A stretch of 64,000 nucleotides of DNA from an uncultured Collinsella sp. (GCA_959601045.1 CAUGNZ010000005.1:1-64000); one strand, 5' to 3'; numbered from the stretch's first letter, positions 15,999-25,175 are shown. Program-made: numbers and translations. Notes: a model not told the origin generated them from the letters alone.

Positions 15999-17375
15999 CT
16001 ACGAGGCGATCTCCCTCGGGATGAACCGCGACGCGGCCAGGCCGGCGACGGCCGCCACGCACACCGCGCCGAACACCGCCGCCGTGCCCGCGGCGGTCGC
16101 GGCGGGGGCAAGTATGCCGCACGCCGCGACCGAGACGGTGCCGCCGAAGCCCCTGAAGAACATGGCCATGGAGGTGGCGCGCCCGGCGTCCGCCGGATCG
16201 GCGCCCGTCTGGGCGGCAAGGTTGGACACGGGCATGCCGATGCCGACGCCGAGACCCAGCGCCGCCGCGACGGTGGCGCAGGAGGCGACCGCTAGCATCG
16301 GGGACATCGCAGAGAACGCCGCCGACGCCGCAAGCACGACGGCGGATGACGCCGTCGCGATGGCGCGGAGCCGCCCGGTCGCGCGGAACGCCGCACCGGA
16401 TGCATTGCCGCCGGCCATGAGGGCAAGCGTCATGGGGATGAGCGCCGCGCCAGACGAGGCGGCGGCCATGCCCAGCCCCTCCTGGAGGAGCCTGGGCAGG
16501 TAGGAGACGCCCGCCATGAGGGCGAACTGGACGCAGAAGCCGGAGGCGAACCCCGCCACGACCTGCCCGCGGCGGAACAGCCCCATGGGGACGGTCGGGG
16601 CGGCCTTGCCCCTCTCCACGCGGGAAAGGAGCGCGGCGCAGGCAACGGACAGCACGACGAGGACCGCGAACTGCGGCGAGGCCATGGGGAAGGCGCTGCC
16701 CGCCAGGCTGAAGGCGAGGACGAGGCTCAGGACGCAAAGCGAGGCGACGACGCTCCCCGAGACGTCGAAGCCAGTCGCAGGGGCCCCAGGAGCCCTGCCG
16801 GGCAGGCAGCGCCCCGACAGGAACAGGGCGACGATCGAGATGGGGAGGTTGACGACGAAGATGACGTGCCAGGATAGCCCCTGGGCGACGGCCCCGCCGA
16901 TGACGGGCCCCACGACGCTCGCGATCCCGTACATGGCCGAAGCCGCCCCGAGGTACGGCCCCCTGTCCCTCGGCTCGAGCATCATCGCCGCGGCGATGAA
17001 CACGCCCGCCTCCAGGACGCCGCCGCCGACGCCCTGGAGCAGGCGGAACGCCGCCAGCGCCTCTATCGTCGGCGCGAGGGCGCACAGGACGGACGATGCG
17101 GCGAAGAGCGCGAGCCCCGCCACGTACACCCTCCTGAGACCGAACGAGAACGCCAGCCCTCCGCACAGGAGGGTGGACACGGTGCTCGCCACGAGGTAGG
17201 CGGTCATAGGCCAGGCATAGTGGGCCTCCCCTCCGAGCGCCGCGGCGACCGTCGGCATGGCAGTGGCCACCACGGTCGAGTCGAGCGCCGCGACGAACAA
17301 GGCGAGCATGAGGCCCGCCACGGTCGACTTACCGACCGCCCCCAGCACGGGGGCGGCCATCGGTTTTTCCTGCAT
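15999..17375 (-). CDS. MFS drug/metabolite exporter
   Basis: A 458-residue major facilitator protein with about 12-14 membrane helices. The N-terminal LFVAALDSTVVATAMPTVAAAL is the motif of the DHA2 (EmrB/QacA) drug-efflux family, followed by RLLQGVGGGVLEAG (motif C-like region) and VVGPVIGGAVAQGLSWHVIFVVNLPI. The start at 17375 (MQEKPMAAP) follows GGAGAGGAAG. The gene is downstream of, and on the same strand as, an AraC/GyrI-type regulator, which probably controls it in response to the exported compound. The GC content is visibly higher than in neighbouring regions, which suggests acquisition. Confidence 0.9.
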   Translation of the reverse strand: MQEKPMAAPVLGAVGKSTVAGLMLALFVAALDSTVVATAMPTVAAALGGEAHYAWPMTAYLVASTVSTLLCGGLAFSFGLRRVYVAGLALFAASSVLCALAPTIEALAAFRLLQGVGGGVLEAGVFIAAAMMLEPRDRGPYLGAASAMYGIASVVGPVIGGAVAQGLSWHVIFVVNLPISIVALFLSGRCLPGRAPGAPATGFDVSGSVVASLCVLSLVLAFSLAGSAFPMASPQFAVLVVLSVACAALLSRVERGKAAPTVPMGLFRRGQVVAGFASGFCVQFALMAGVSYLPRLLQEGLGMAAASSGAALIPMTLALMAGGNASGAAFRATGRLRAIATASSAVVLAASAAFSAMSPMLAVASCATVAAALGLGVGIGMPVSNLAAQTGADPADAGRATSMAMFFRGFGGTVSVAACGILAPAATAAGTAAVFGAVCVAAVAGLAASRFIPREIAS

Positions 17376-17453
17376 ATTTCTTCCTCTCCACTCAGCGCCC
17401 GCCCGCGCGGGCACCGCGGGGCATCCCCCGCGTCGAACAAAAGGAAGGACGGG

Positions 17454-18341
17454 TCACCCCCTGGGCCTCCTCGCCACGGGCATCCAGATCTCGCTGCGAT
17501 ACCCTCTCGACGAGAAGTCGCCGCGCGGGTACACCTCGAGGCTGACGTCCCCGGCGAGCTCGTAGCCCGAGGACGGGAGCCACTCGGAGAAGATTCTGCG
17601 GTAGTGCTCGGCGGTCGCGACGTCGCACGGCCCGGTACAGTCGAACACGGCCCACGTGCCGGCGGGGACGTGAATCTCGTCCGCCCAGCCGGGGGCCTCC
17701 CCCGAGGACGCCACCGCTATCCGGTAGCTCGACTCCCCGCCCTCGGACACGTTGACCCCGAGAACCCCTGCGGGTCCCGAGCCATCGGCGAGGGCGAGCA
17801 AGGCATCGATGCTCCCGGAGCGCGAGACGCCTCCCCAGAACCTCCCGAGCTCCTCCCTCCCCTCCTCCCCCATCTGGGCGAGGAGGCCCGCCTCGGACGG
17901 CCCGCACGGAAGCGACACCCCGACGAGGCGCATGCCGCCCCATGGGACGATCCTCCACGGCAGGGGCTCGGCGCCCGTGACGGTGAGGGAGAACGAGAGC
18001 CTCGGGAAGACCGAGAGCGGGGCGCCCGGGCGCTTCGCCTCGCTGGGCGAAATCCCGAGGGCGTCCCTGAACGCTCGGTTGAACGCGGTCGGGGAGCCAT
18101 AGCCGTACCGGACCGCGACATCGACGACCCGCTCGCCGCGGGACAGGTCGAGCGCGGCGCGGGAGATGCGCCGCCGGCGCACGTACTCCATGAGGCCGAT
18201 GCCGGCGATATAGGAGAACATCCTCCGGAACTGTCCCTCGGTGCAAGCGGCGAGCCGCGCCGCGTGGGCGAGGTCGAGGTCGCCTTCGAGGTTCGCCTCT
18301 ATGTAGTCCATCGCGTCGTTGAGGCCCTCTATCCAGCCCAT
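17454..18341 (-). CDS. AraC-family regulator with GyrI-like effector domain
   Basis: A 295-residue protein. Residues ~8-105 are an AraC-type double helix-turn-helix (ANLEGDLDLAHAARLAACTEGQFRRMF, RRRRISRAALDL, VAVRYGYGSPTAFNRAFR, GISPSEAKR). Residues ~120-290 match the GyrI-like/effector-binding fold (VPAGTWAVFDCTGP, SGYELAGDVSLEVYP, IWMPV). This layout is that of SoxS/Rob-like activators that bind small hydrophobic compounds. The start at 18341 has GGAAGGATGG upstream. It lies 78 nt before the MFS exporter gene, so the pair is likely a ligand-induced efflux unit. Confidence 0.9.
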   Translation of the reverse strand: MGWIEGLNDAMDYIEANLEGDLDLAHAARLAACTEGQFRRMFSYIAGIGLMEYVRRRRISRAALDLSRGERVVDVAVRYGYGSPTAFNRAFRDALGISPSEAKRPGAPLSVFPRLSFSLTVTGAEPLPWRIVPWGGMRLVGVSLPCGPSEAGLLAQMGEEGREELGRFWGGVSRSGSIDALLALADGSGPAGVLGVNVSEGGESSYRIAVASSGEAPGWADEIHVPAGTWAVFDCTGPCDVATAEHYRRIFSEWLPSSGYELAGDVSLEVYPRGDFSSRGYRSEIWMPVARRPRG

Positions 18342-18760
18342 CGGGTCACCATCCTTCCGAGAAGAGAGCATGGGGCAACAAGGCAGCGCAGTCCTCGCGT
18401 CCAAGGGGCGAATAATGAGAGTTTTCGATGACTGGCTCGTCGCCAGCGATCCGTCTCGATGATAGACCGTCGGCACGCGAATCCGACCCGCGAATGCCCG
18501 TTTTGCAATGTCAGGAACCTCGCTCAGGAGCACACCATGAAGGAAGACGCCCGCCGCGCCATGATGCGCGCGGCACACCCACGACGCGACAGCCGCGATC
18601 GAAAGCTAAGGAGGGACGTTAGCCACTGGGTTAGCGAGTAGCCCATTCCGTGCGCACAGCGCCAGGAACAGCGGCCCGCCCAACGACCACCTTGGACCAT
18701 GGTGCCGTCACAGTAAGAGGACGGACAGCGGGCGGGCGCCAGAGCGAACAAATTGGCATG
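18342..18760. other. Gene-poor region upstream of the AraC gene
   Basis: About 400 nt with no recognised gene. A small plus-strand frame at 18459-18641 (60 residues, with CPFCNVRNLAQEH) has no clear ribosome-binding site and no family match that I recognise. The region marks the right border of the accessory block. Confidence 0.4.
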
Positions 18761-18799
18761 AAAAGAGGGCGGCATTGACCTTCTGGTCATGCCGCCCTC
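18761..18799 (-). terminator. Terminator of the liv operon
   Basis: On the minus strand a long stem GAGGGCGGCAT/ATGCCGCCCTC ends in TTTTC, about 80 nt after the livF stop. A second perfect hairpin (GGTTACGGCGTT/AACGCCGTAACC, 18844-18873) begins 3 nt past the stop. Confidence 0.75.
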
Positions 18800-18875
18800 A
18801 TTGAATGACAAGTTCTCGCTCGGGCGCCCGCGCAGCGTCGGCTGGTTACGGCGTTGGGTAAAACGCCGTAACCAT

Positions 18876-19589
18876 CTAGCCGCCTAAGTAGGCTTTGCGG
18901 ACGTTATCGTCGTGCAGCAGCTCTCGGCCGGTGCCGGTCATGGTGATCTTGCCGGTCTCGAGCACGTAGCCGCGCGTGGCGATCGAGAGCGCCATCTGCG
19001 CGTTCTGCTCGACCAGAAGCACCGTAGTGCCGGCCTTGTGCAGGTCCTCGACAATCTGGAAGATCTGCTCGATCAGAATCGGCGCCAGGCCCATGGAAGG
19101 CTCGTCGAGCATGAGCAGCTTGGGGTTGCTCATAAGGGCGCGCCCCATAACGAGCATCTGCTGCTCGCCGCCCGAAAGGGTGCCGGCGACCTGGCGACGG
19201 CGCTCCTTCAGGCGCGGGAACTGCTCGTAGACGCGCTCAAGGCCCGGAGCCACCGTGGACTTGGGCTGTGTATAGGCGCCCATCTCCAGGTTCTCCTCGA
19301 CCGTCATTTGCAAAAAGGCGCGACGGCCCTCGGGGACCTGAGCCAGGCCCTTGCCCACCAACTTGTCGGCAGGCGTATGGGTAATGTCCTCGCCCATAAA
19401 CTTGATGGAGCCGGTCTTGGAGCGCAGCAGGCCCGAAACGGTCTTAAGCGTCGTGGACTTGCCGGCGCCGTTCGCGCCGATCAGGGCGACGATCTCGCCC
19501 TCGTTGACGTTGAAGGAGATGTCCTTGATGGCGTGGATGGCGCCGTACCAGACGTTGATGTTGTAGACGGAAAGCATCGGCTCTGCCAT
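18876..19589 (-). CDS. livF: Branched-chain amino-acid ABC transporter, ATPase LivF
   Basis: A 237-residue ABC ATPase of the LivF class that powers uptake of leucine, isoleucine and valine. It has Walker A GANGAGKST, the Q-loop region VPEGRRAFLQMTVEENLEMGAY, the ABC signature LSGGEQQML and Walker B LLMLDEPSMGLAP. The phrase VEGRR/VPEGR with MTVEENL is characteristic of LivF rather than LivG. The gene starts immediately after the livG stop (TAAATG), so it is translationally coupled. It is last in the order livJ-livH-livM-livG-livF. Confidence 0.95.
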   Translation of the reverse strand: MAEPMLSVYNINVWYGAIHAIKDISFNVNEGEIVALIGANGAGKSTTLKTVSGLLRSKTGSIKFMGEDITHTPADKLVGKGLAQVPEGRRAFLQMTVEENLEMGAYTQPKSTVAPGLERVYEQFPRLKERRRQVAGTLSGGEQQMLVMGRALMSNPKLLMLDEPSMGLAPILIEQIFQIVEDLHKAGTTVLLVEQNAQMALSIATRGYVLETGKITMTGTGRELLHDDNVRKAYLGG

Positions 19590-20450
19590 TTAGTTCTCCC
19601 CCTTATCCTGCTTGCCCAGATACGCCTCGATAACGGCATCGTTGTTCTGGATCTCCTCGGCCGTGCCCTTGGCGATGACCTTGCCAAAGTTAAGCACGCA
19701 GATGCCCTCGCAGATGTTCATGACGAGCGACATGTCGTGCTCGATGAGCATGATGGCGATACCAAAGGTGTCGCGGATCTTGACAATGTTCTCCATAAGC
19801 TCCGCGGTCTCGGACGGGTTCATGCCGGCGGCAGGCTCGTCGAGCAGCAGTAGCTTGGGGTTGGTGGCAAGCGCGCGGACGATCTCCAGACGACGCTGGG
19901 CGCCATAAGGTAGCGAGCCGGCCTGCTCGTTAGCCAGGTGCTCCATATCAAAGATGGACAGCAGCTCCATGGCGCGCTCGTGAGCAGCTTTCTCGTGCTT
20001 CCAGTACGTCGGCAGGCGCAGCACGCCCTCAAAACCGGAGTAGCGCTCCTGATTGTGCAGACCAACCTTGACGTTGTCCTCCACCGTCATGGTGCTAAAC
20101 AGGCGGATGTTTTGGAAGGTACGGGCGATACCCATGCGGTTGACCTGATAGACCGACTTGCCCGAGGTGTCCTCACCGTCGAGCAGGATGGTGCCGTGCG
20201 TGGGCTGGTACACCTTGGTGAGCAGGTTGAAGACCGTGGTCTTGCCGGCACCGTTGGGGCCGATCAGACCGGCGATCTCGGTCTTGCCGATAGTCAGGCT
20301 AAAGTCGTCGACCGCCTTAAGGCCACCGAACTCAATACCCAGGTGGATGCACTCGAGCGCCGGGCGCTCGCCCAGGTCGCGATCGGGAACGATGGCGCCA
20401 GAAGGATACGGGACCATCTTGCCCTTGTTGAACTCAAACTTACTGGGCAT
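19590..20450 (-). CDS. livG: Branched-chain amino-acid ABC transporter, ATPase LivG
   Basis: A 286-residue ABC ATPase, the LivG partner of LivF. Motifs are Walker A GPNGAGKTT, a signature region that reads LPYGAQRRLEIVRAL (typical of LivG), and Walker B LLLLDEPAAGMNPSE, followed by the LivG-specific IEHDMSLVMNICEGICVLNFG. The N-terminal ~30 residues are an extension over the usual 255-residue form. The first bases overlap the end of livM by 11 nt. It supplies ATP hydrolysis for the LivHM pore. Confidence 0.95.
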   Translation of the reverse strand: MPSKFEFNKGKMVPYPSGAIVPDRDLGERPALECIHLGIEFGGLKAVDDFSLTIGKTEIAGLIGPNGAGKTTVFNLLTKVYQPTHGTILLDGEDTSGKSVYQVNRMGIARTFQNIRLFSTMTVEDNVKVGLHNQERYSGFEGVLRLPTYWKHEKAAHERAMELLSIFDMEHLANEQAGSLPYGAQRRLEIVRALATNPKLLLLDEPAAGMNPSETAELMENIVKIRDTFGIAIMLIEHDMSLVMNICEGICVLNFGKVIAKGTAEEIQNNDAVIEAYLGKQDKGEN

Positions 20451-21528
20451 CGGCTGCCACCTCCTTCTTAGAAGTAAAGCGGTCCTTGATGCGGCCGAAG
20501 AACGCTTTAAGCTGCGGGTTGTTGGTAAAGATCATGACCAGGATCAACACGATGGCGTAGATGAGCATGCGGTAGTCCGAGAACTGACGGAGCAGCTCGG
20601 GAAGCACCGTGAGCAACGCCGCCGCGATGACGGAACCGCGCATGTTGCCCAGGCCGCCCAGGACCACGAACACCAGGATGAGGATCGACGTGTTGAAGTC
20701 GAACTTGGTGGCGGAGAGCTGCGAGAAGTTACCGCCGAAGAGGGCTCCGGCAGCACCGGCGAGGGCAGCGGAAACCACGAAGGCAATCATGCGGTACTCG
20801 GTGACGGAGATGCCTACGGACTCGGCTGCAATCTTGTTATCGCGCACGGCCATAATGGCACGGCCGGTACGGCTGCGAACCAGGTTGAGCACGATCACGA
20901 GTGCGACCATGACCAGGATGGCACCGGCGAGGAAGGTCGAGTACGTCGACACGCCCGAGGCGCCCTGGGCGCCCTTGATGATGGCGGTGCCGTCCTCGAG
21001 CAGGTGCAGGTCGTCGATCGTAGAGTTGCCCGTGATGTTAAAGATCACGTGCAGGCCGCGGGAGTCGACGCCCACAATGAGGCAGGTGACGATCTCTTTG
21101 ATGATCTCGCCAAAGGCCAGGGTCACGATAGCCAGATAGTCGCCGCTCAGGCGCAGGACCGGGATACCAATCAAGAAGCCCAAGATGGCAGCGGCGATAG
21201 CGCCGACCACGATGCTGATGATAAGGCGCACCGGATCGGAGGGAACGGCGCTCTCGAGGGCGACCGCGGTGACGATGCCCGTATAGGCACCGACACTCAT
21301 AAAGCCCGCGTGGCCCAGCGACAAGTCGCCCGCGATGCCGACGACGAGGTTAAGGGAAATGGCCATGACGATATAGGCCGTGATGGGGACCAGCTGACCG
21401 GCGATCATGCGCGGGATCATGTGGTTAGACTGCATAAAGAACACGATGGCGAACGCCACAATGCACATGGCATACGTGACAAAGTCGTGACGCGTCTGCT
21501 TGTCTTTAAGAAACTTCATAACGCTCAC
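20440..21528 (-). CDS. livM: Branched-chain amino-acid ABC transporter, permease LivM
   Basis: A 362-residue permease with about nine to ten membrane helices. LivM features include GIAGDLSLGHAGFMSVGAYTG, RLSGDYLAIVTLAFGEIIKEI (the EAA-like loop that contacts the ATPase) and GRAIMAVRDNKIAAESVGI. It forms the membrane channel with LivH. It begins directly after livH (stop and start adjacent) and overlaps livG by 11 nt, so the operon is tightly coupled. Confidence 0.94.
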   Translation of the reverse strand: MSVMKFLKDKQTRHDFVTYAMCIVAFAIVFFMQSNHMIPRMIAGQLVPITAYIVMAISLNLVVGIAGDLSLGHAGFMSVGAYTGIVTAVALESAVPSDPVRLIISIVVGAIAAAILGFLIGIPVLRLSGDYLAIVTLAFGEIIKEIVTCLIVGVDSRGLHVIFNITGNSTIDDLHLLEDGTAIIKGAQGASGVSTYSTFLAGAILVMVALVIVLNLVRSRTGRAIMAVRDNKIAAESVGISVTEYRMIAFVVSAALAGAAGALFGGNFSQLSATKFDFNTSILILVFVVLGGLGNMRGSVIAAALLTVLPELLRQFSDYRMLIYAIVLILVMIFTNNPQLKAFFGRIKDRFTSKKEVAADAQ

Positions 21529-22410
21529 CTACACCTTCTCGGGGACGTACTTGCCCAAGAGGCCGGCAGGCTTGACGAGCAGGACGATGATCAAAACACC
21601 AAAGACGATGGAGTTGGCAAGGCTCGTGGAAATGTAAGCCTGCGCCATCGCCTCGATGATGCCGATGAGAATGCCGCCGACAAAGGCGCCGGGGATGGAG
21701 CCGATGCCACCGAAGACGGCGGCGTCGAAGGCCTTGATGCCGGGCATGGCGCCCGTCGTGGGCTGCAGCACCGGCGAGTAGGAGCACAGCAGCACGCCGG
21801 CGATGGCGGCAAGGGCAGAGCCGATGGCAAACGTCATCGAGATGGTGCGGTTGACGTTGATGCCCATGAGCTGAGCGGCGGCCTTGTCCTCGGACACGGC
21901 GCGCATGGCTTTGCCCATCTTGGTCTTACCTGTAAAGAACATCAGGCCGGCCATGATAACCAGGCAGGCGACGATGGTGACGAGCGAGACGGCGCTTACG
22001 TTGAACTTGGCCAAGAACTCCGGCACCTGGAAGGTGACGAGCGAAGTGAAGTTCTTGGGCGTGGCGCCCCACAGAAGCTGCGCGGCGTTCTGCAGGAAGT
22101 AAGACACGCCGATAGCCGTGATCAGAACGGCCAGCGGGCCTGCTTGGCGCAGCGGCTTATAGGCCAGACCCTCAATGAGAACACCGAGAACCGTGCAGGC
22201 CACACAAGAGAGAACTACAGATGCCCAGCCCGGGAGGCCGAGATACGACGTGGCGCAGAACGAGACATAGGCACCGACCATGATGACATCGCCGTGAGCG
22301 AAGTTGAGCATCTTGGCGATACCGTAGACCATGGTGTAGCCCAACGCGATGATGGCGTAGACGCTGCCCATGGACAGGCCGTTGACCAGGTATTGGATAA
22401 AGACCGTCAT
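21529..22410 (-). CDS. livH: Branched-chain amino-acid ABC transporter, permease LivH
   Basis: A 293-residue permease with about eight membrane helices. LivH signatures are QYLVNGLSMGSVYAIIALGYTMVYGI, LNFAHGDVIMVGAY and GKAMRAVSEDKAAAQLMGIN. The start at 22410 (MTVFIQYLV) is placed by AAGGGGG nine bases upstream; an ATG three codons earlier overlaps that site. It lies 139 nt downstream of livJ with a hairpin between them, which may lower expression of the membrane genes compared with the binding protein. Confidence 0.94.
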   Translation of the reverse strand: MTVFIQYLVNGLSMGSVYAIIALGYTMVYGIAKMLNFAHGDVIMVGAYVSFCATSYLGLPGWASVVLSCVACTVLGVLIEGLAYKPLRQAGPLAVLITAIGVSYFLQNAAQLLWGATPKNFTSLVTFQVPEFLAKFNVSAVSLVTIVACLVIMAGLMFFTGKTKMGKAMRAVSEDKAAAQLMGINVNRTISMTFAIGSALAAIAGVLLCSYSPVLQPTTGAMPGIKAFDAAVFGGIGSIPGAFVGGILIGIIEAMAQAYISTSLANSIVFGVLIIVLLVKPAGLLGKYVPEKV

Positions 22411-22487
22411 GTTCCACATCCCCCTTTCGAATAGGTTTCCAGTTAATGTATGAAACAGGGACGTTACACTGTCCCTAGATACCAAGC

Positions 22488-22517
22488 AAGCAGGGAAGGC
22501 CAAAACCTCCCCTGCTT
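22488..22517 (-). terminator. Hairpin between livJ and livH
   Basis: AAGCAGGGAAGG / CCTCCCCTGCTT forms an imperfect hairpin between the binding-protein gene and the permease genes. It has no clear T-run and is best read as a partial terminator or mRNA-stabilising stem that sets different expression levels. Confidence 0.5.
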
Positions 22518-22549
22518 GGGATCAAAACCGCTCTATGTAAGGCGGCCAA

Positions 22550-23737
22550 TTAGGCCTGTACGTACTTGCCGTCGGTGATGACGTACGCCGTGGGCTCCTT
22601 CTGGACCTGGCCCTTATCGTTCCAGGTGAGCTTGCCGGTCAGACCGTCAACGGTAATCTTGAGCATAGCCTTGGACAGCTTCTCGGCGACCTCGGTCGGA
22701 TCGGCGTCGACACCAAGACCGGCCTCCTTGACGGCCTCGGCCACCGCGTGCACGCCGTCGTAGGCGTCAGCGGCAAACTGGTCGGGGGTATCGCCGTACT
22801 TATCCTTGTAAGCGTTAACGAAGTCGGCGTTCTTCTCGTCGTCGGCGGAGAACGGGGTCATGAGCAGCAGACCCTCGGCAAGAGAGGTATCGAAGCCCTC
22901 AACGCCCAGGATGCCGTCCATACCGTCGCAGCCCATCATCTTGACGTCGTAGCCCATGTCCTTGGCGTTCTTGAGCAGGACGGACGCCGGCGTGTAGTAG
23001 ATCGGCGCAAAGATCATGGTGGCGCCGGCCTGCTTGGCCTTGGTCAGCTGGTTGGTAAAGCTCGTGGCGGAGTCGTCCTTAAAGGTCTCCTCGTCAACAA
23101 TCTCGAGCTTGGACTCAGCGGCCTGGGCCTTAAAGGAATCTGCGATGCCCGAAGAATAGGCGTCGCCGGAGTTATAGAACAGCACGAACTTCTCGTCCGC
23201 ATACTTCTGCGCCAGGAACTTGGCAGCGTTGACACCCTGGTTGGGGTCGGTGAAGCAAACCTGGAAGACGCAATCCTTGCCGTCGGTGACGTCCTCGGAG
23301 GACGCGGACGGGGTGATCATGAACGTCTTGGGGTCGTTACCGCACTCGGCGGCAACGGCAACCGACGCACCCGTGGTGGTCGGGCCGACGAGGGCCTGCA
23401 TGCCCCAGTCGAGCAGGGTGTTGAAGGCGTTGACGGCCTTCTCGCCGTCGGCCTGGTCATCCTCGGCCTTGCTGGCAAGCGGCAGCTCCTTGGTCGAGAA
23501 ATCCTTGCAGCCAAGCTCGACACCCTGGGTAACGGACTTGCCGTAGGACGCGTTGGCGCCGGTCAGCGGGCCGATGGTACCGATCTTAAACGAAGCGTCG
23601 CTTGAAGCGGAACCGCTGTCGCCGCCGTTGGAGGAGCAACCAGCTAGAATGGACATCGCCCCCAGACCTGCTGCGCTCGCGATAACGCTCCTGCGATTCA
23701 TAACAGGGTTCAATGACTTACCGGTGAGGCTCGACAT
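22550..23737 (-). CDS. livJ: Branched-chain amino-acid binding lipoprotein LivJ (copy 1)
   Basis: A 395-residue periplasmic-binding-protein type I domain protein that captures leucine, isoleucine or valine for LivHMGF. The signal region has a twin-arginine stretch (MNRRSVIASAAGLGAMSI) followed by the lipobox LAGC at residues 31-34, so it should be a lipid-anchored surface protein. The mature part shows KIGTIGPLTGANASYG, ALVGPTTTGASVAVA and MITPSASSEDVT, typical of the family. AGGAGAG lies 6 nt before the ATG. It is about two-thirds identical by eye to the second copy upstream. Confidence 0.93.
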   Translation of the reverse strand: MSSLTGKSLNPVMNRRSVIASAAGLGAMSILAGCSSNGGDSGSASSDASFKIGTIGPLTGANASYGKSVTQGVELGCKDFSTKELPLASKAEDDQADGEKAVNAFNTLLDWGMQALVGPTTTGASVAVAAECGNDPKTFMITPSASSEDVTDGKDCVFQVCFTDPNQGVNAAKFLAQKYADEKFVLFYNSGDAYSSGIADSFKAQAAESKLEIVDEETFKDDSATSFTNQLTKAKQAGATMIFAPIYYTPASVLLKNAKDMGYDVKMMGCDGMDGILGVEGFDTSLAEGLLLMTPFSADDEKNADFVNAYKDKYGDTPDQFAADAYDGVHAVAEAVKEAGLGVDADPTEVAEKLSKAMLKITVDGLTGKLTWNDKGQVQKEPTAYVITDGKYVQA

Positions 23738-24008
23738 GCGGCTCTCCTCTCAAATCTCGTCGGGTTTCGGTTACCCGACAGGCCATCCTTCGCCGTGTTC
23801 GGCGTTCGCAAAATACTAGACGCTTTAGTTAAGGAAAGTGGCGATTATTTCAACTTTTCTTTGGATTTGTCCATTTATCCATAATTCTGTGTATTTCTAT
23901 TACTTTATACAGTAATGCCACTTTATTGTGTGAAAGTAATGTTTCCGTTCTGTTACAGGCGTCCCTGCCCTGAATAAAACGGCCTCACCGGTCGCGCTTT
24001 ATGCGCAC
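23738..24008 (-). promoter_or_regulatory. AT-rich control region between the two livJ genes
   Basis: A 270-nt gap that is strikingly AT-rich (23820-23960) in an otherwise GC-rich window. It contains an inverted pair AAAGTGGC (23835-23842) / GCCACTTT (23917-23924) and several TATA-like stretches, e.g. TATAAA near 23905. Promoter and regulator-binding sites for livJ copy 1 are probably here; no exact -35/-10 pair stands out. Confidence 0.45.
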
Positions 24009-25175
24009 TTAGGCGGCGATGTACTTGCCGTCCTGAATCACATAGGCTGTGGCGGGCTTTTCGACCTGGCCCTCGTCATTCCACGTCAGCTCGCCTGTCA
24101 GGCCCTCGATCTTGATCTTGCGCATGGCCTTGGCAAGGTCGCCGGCAATGTCGGCACCGTCGTCCGTAATGTCGATGTCTGCCTTATCGATTGCCTCGAC
24201 AATCGCGTGGACGCAGTCATAGGCGTCGGCGGCAAACTGGTTGGGCGTCTCGTTGTAGGCGTCCTTATATGCCTTGACGAAGTCGGCGTTCTTCTCATCG
24301 TCGGCAGAGAACGGAGTCATGAGCAGCACGCCCTCGGCAAGAGAGGTGTCGAAGCCCTCAACGGAGAGCAGGCCGTCCATGCCATCGGTACCCATGAGCG
24401 TCATGTCGTAGCCCATGTCCTTGGCGTTCTTGAGCAGAACGGACGCCGGCGTGTAGTAGATCGGCGCAAAGATGAGCGTGGCGCCGGCCTCCTTGGCCTT
24501 GGTCAGCTGGTTGGTAAAGCTCGTGGCGGAATCGTCCTTAAAGGTCTCGGCATCGACGATGTCGAGCTTGGATGCCTTGGCCTGCTCGGCAAAGGCATCG
24601 GCAACGCCCGAGCTATACGTATCGCCGGAGTTGTAGAACAGGGCAATCTTGGCATCTGCGTACTTCTCGGCCAAAAACTTGGCAGCACTGGCGCCCATGG
24701 TGGGGTCGGTAAAACAAACCTGGAAGACCGTGGTCTTATCCTTGGTAACGTCGAGCGACGAGGCCGAAGGCGTAACCATGAGCATGTCATCGGCAATCTC
24801 GCCCGAGACGGCGACGGCAGCTCCAGTCGTGACGGGGCCGACGAGCGCCTGCATGCCCCAGTCGCACAGGGTATTGAAGGCGTTGATAGCCTTCTCGCCG
24901 TCGGCGACGTCATCCTCGGACTTAATCGAGAGCTTGAGGTCCTTGGTCGAGAAATCCTTGGCGGCAAGCTTGGCGCCCTTCTCGGCCGAGACGCCATAGG
25001 TTGCCGCGGCGCCGGTCAGAGGGCCGATGACACCGATCTTGAAGGTCTTGCCGTCATCGGCGGAGCCGCCGTCCGAGCCACCCGACGAGCAACCAGCGAG
25101 TGCGGCGGTGCTGCCGAGCGCTGCGGCGCCGGCGAGAAAGTTCCTACGGCTAAGCGTGCTGTTGATGTTGAACAT
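24009..25175 (-). CDS. Branched-chain amino-acid binding lipoprotein (copy 2)
   Basis: A 388-residue paralogue of the downstream LivJ with the same architecture. It has the twin-arginine-like SRRNFLAGAAALG, the lipobox LAGC with Cys29, then KIGVIGPLTGAAATYG, VGPVTTGAAVAV and MVTPSASSLDVT. Large blocks such as DDSATSFTNQLTKAK and APIYYTPASVLLKNAKDMGYD are identical in both, which points to a tandem duplication. Differences around the ligand pocket region could widen substrate range. AAGGGGGG precedes the ATG. It is separated from copy 1 by an AT-rich gap and may have its own promoter. Confidence 0.92.
   Translation of the reverse strand: MFNINSTLSRRNFLAGAAALGSTAALAGCSSGGSDGGSADDGKTFKIGVIGPLTGAAATYGVSAEKGAKLAAKDFSTKDLKLSIKSEDDVADGEKAINAFNTLCDWGMQALVGPVTTGAAVAVSGEIADDMLMVTPSASSLDVTKDKTTVFQVCFTDPTMGASAAKFLAEKYADAKIALFYNSGDTYSSGVADAFAEQAKASKLDIVDAETFKDDSATSFTNQLTKAKEAGATLIFAPIYYTPASVLLKNAKDMGYDMTLMGTDGMDGLLSVEGFDTSLAEGVLLMTPFSADDEKNADFVKAYKDAYNETPNQFAADAYDCVHAIVEAIDKADIDITDDGADIAGDLAKAMRKIKIEGLTGELTWNDEGQVEKPATAYVIQDGKYIAA

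Noticed and set aside
15787..17166. Minus-strand open frame of 459 codons in another frame of the MFS gene
   Set aside because: Arg/Gly/Pro-rich shadow of a very GC-rich gene; no motifs, and the MFS frame has helices and family motifs.
20158..22434. Plus-strand open frame of 758 codons
   Set aside because: It is antisense to livG, livM and livH; the translation is a His/Asp/Gly-rich low-complexity chain that arises from GC-rich codons on the other strand, and there is no ribosome-binding site.
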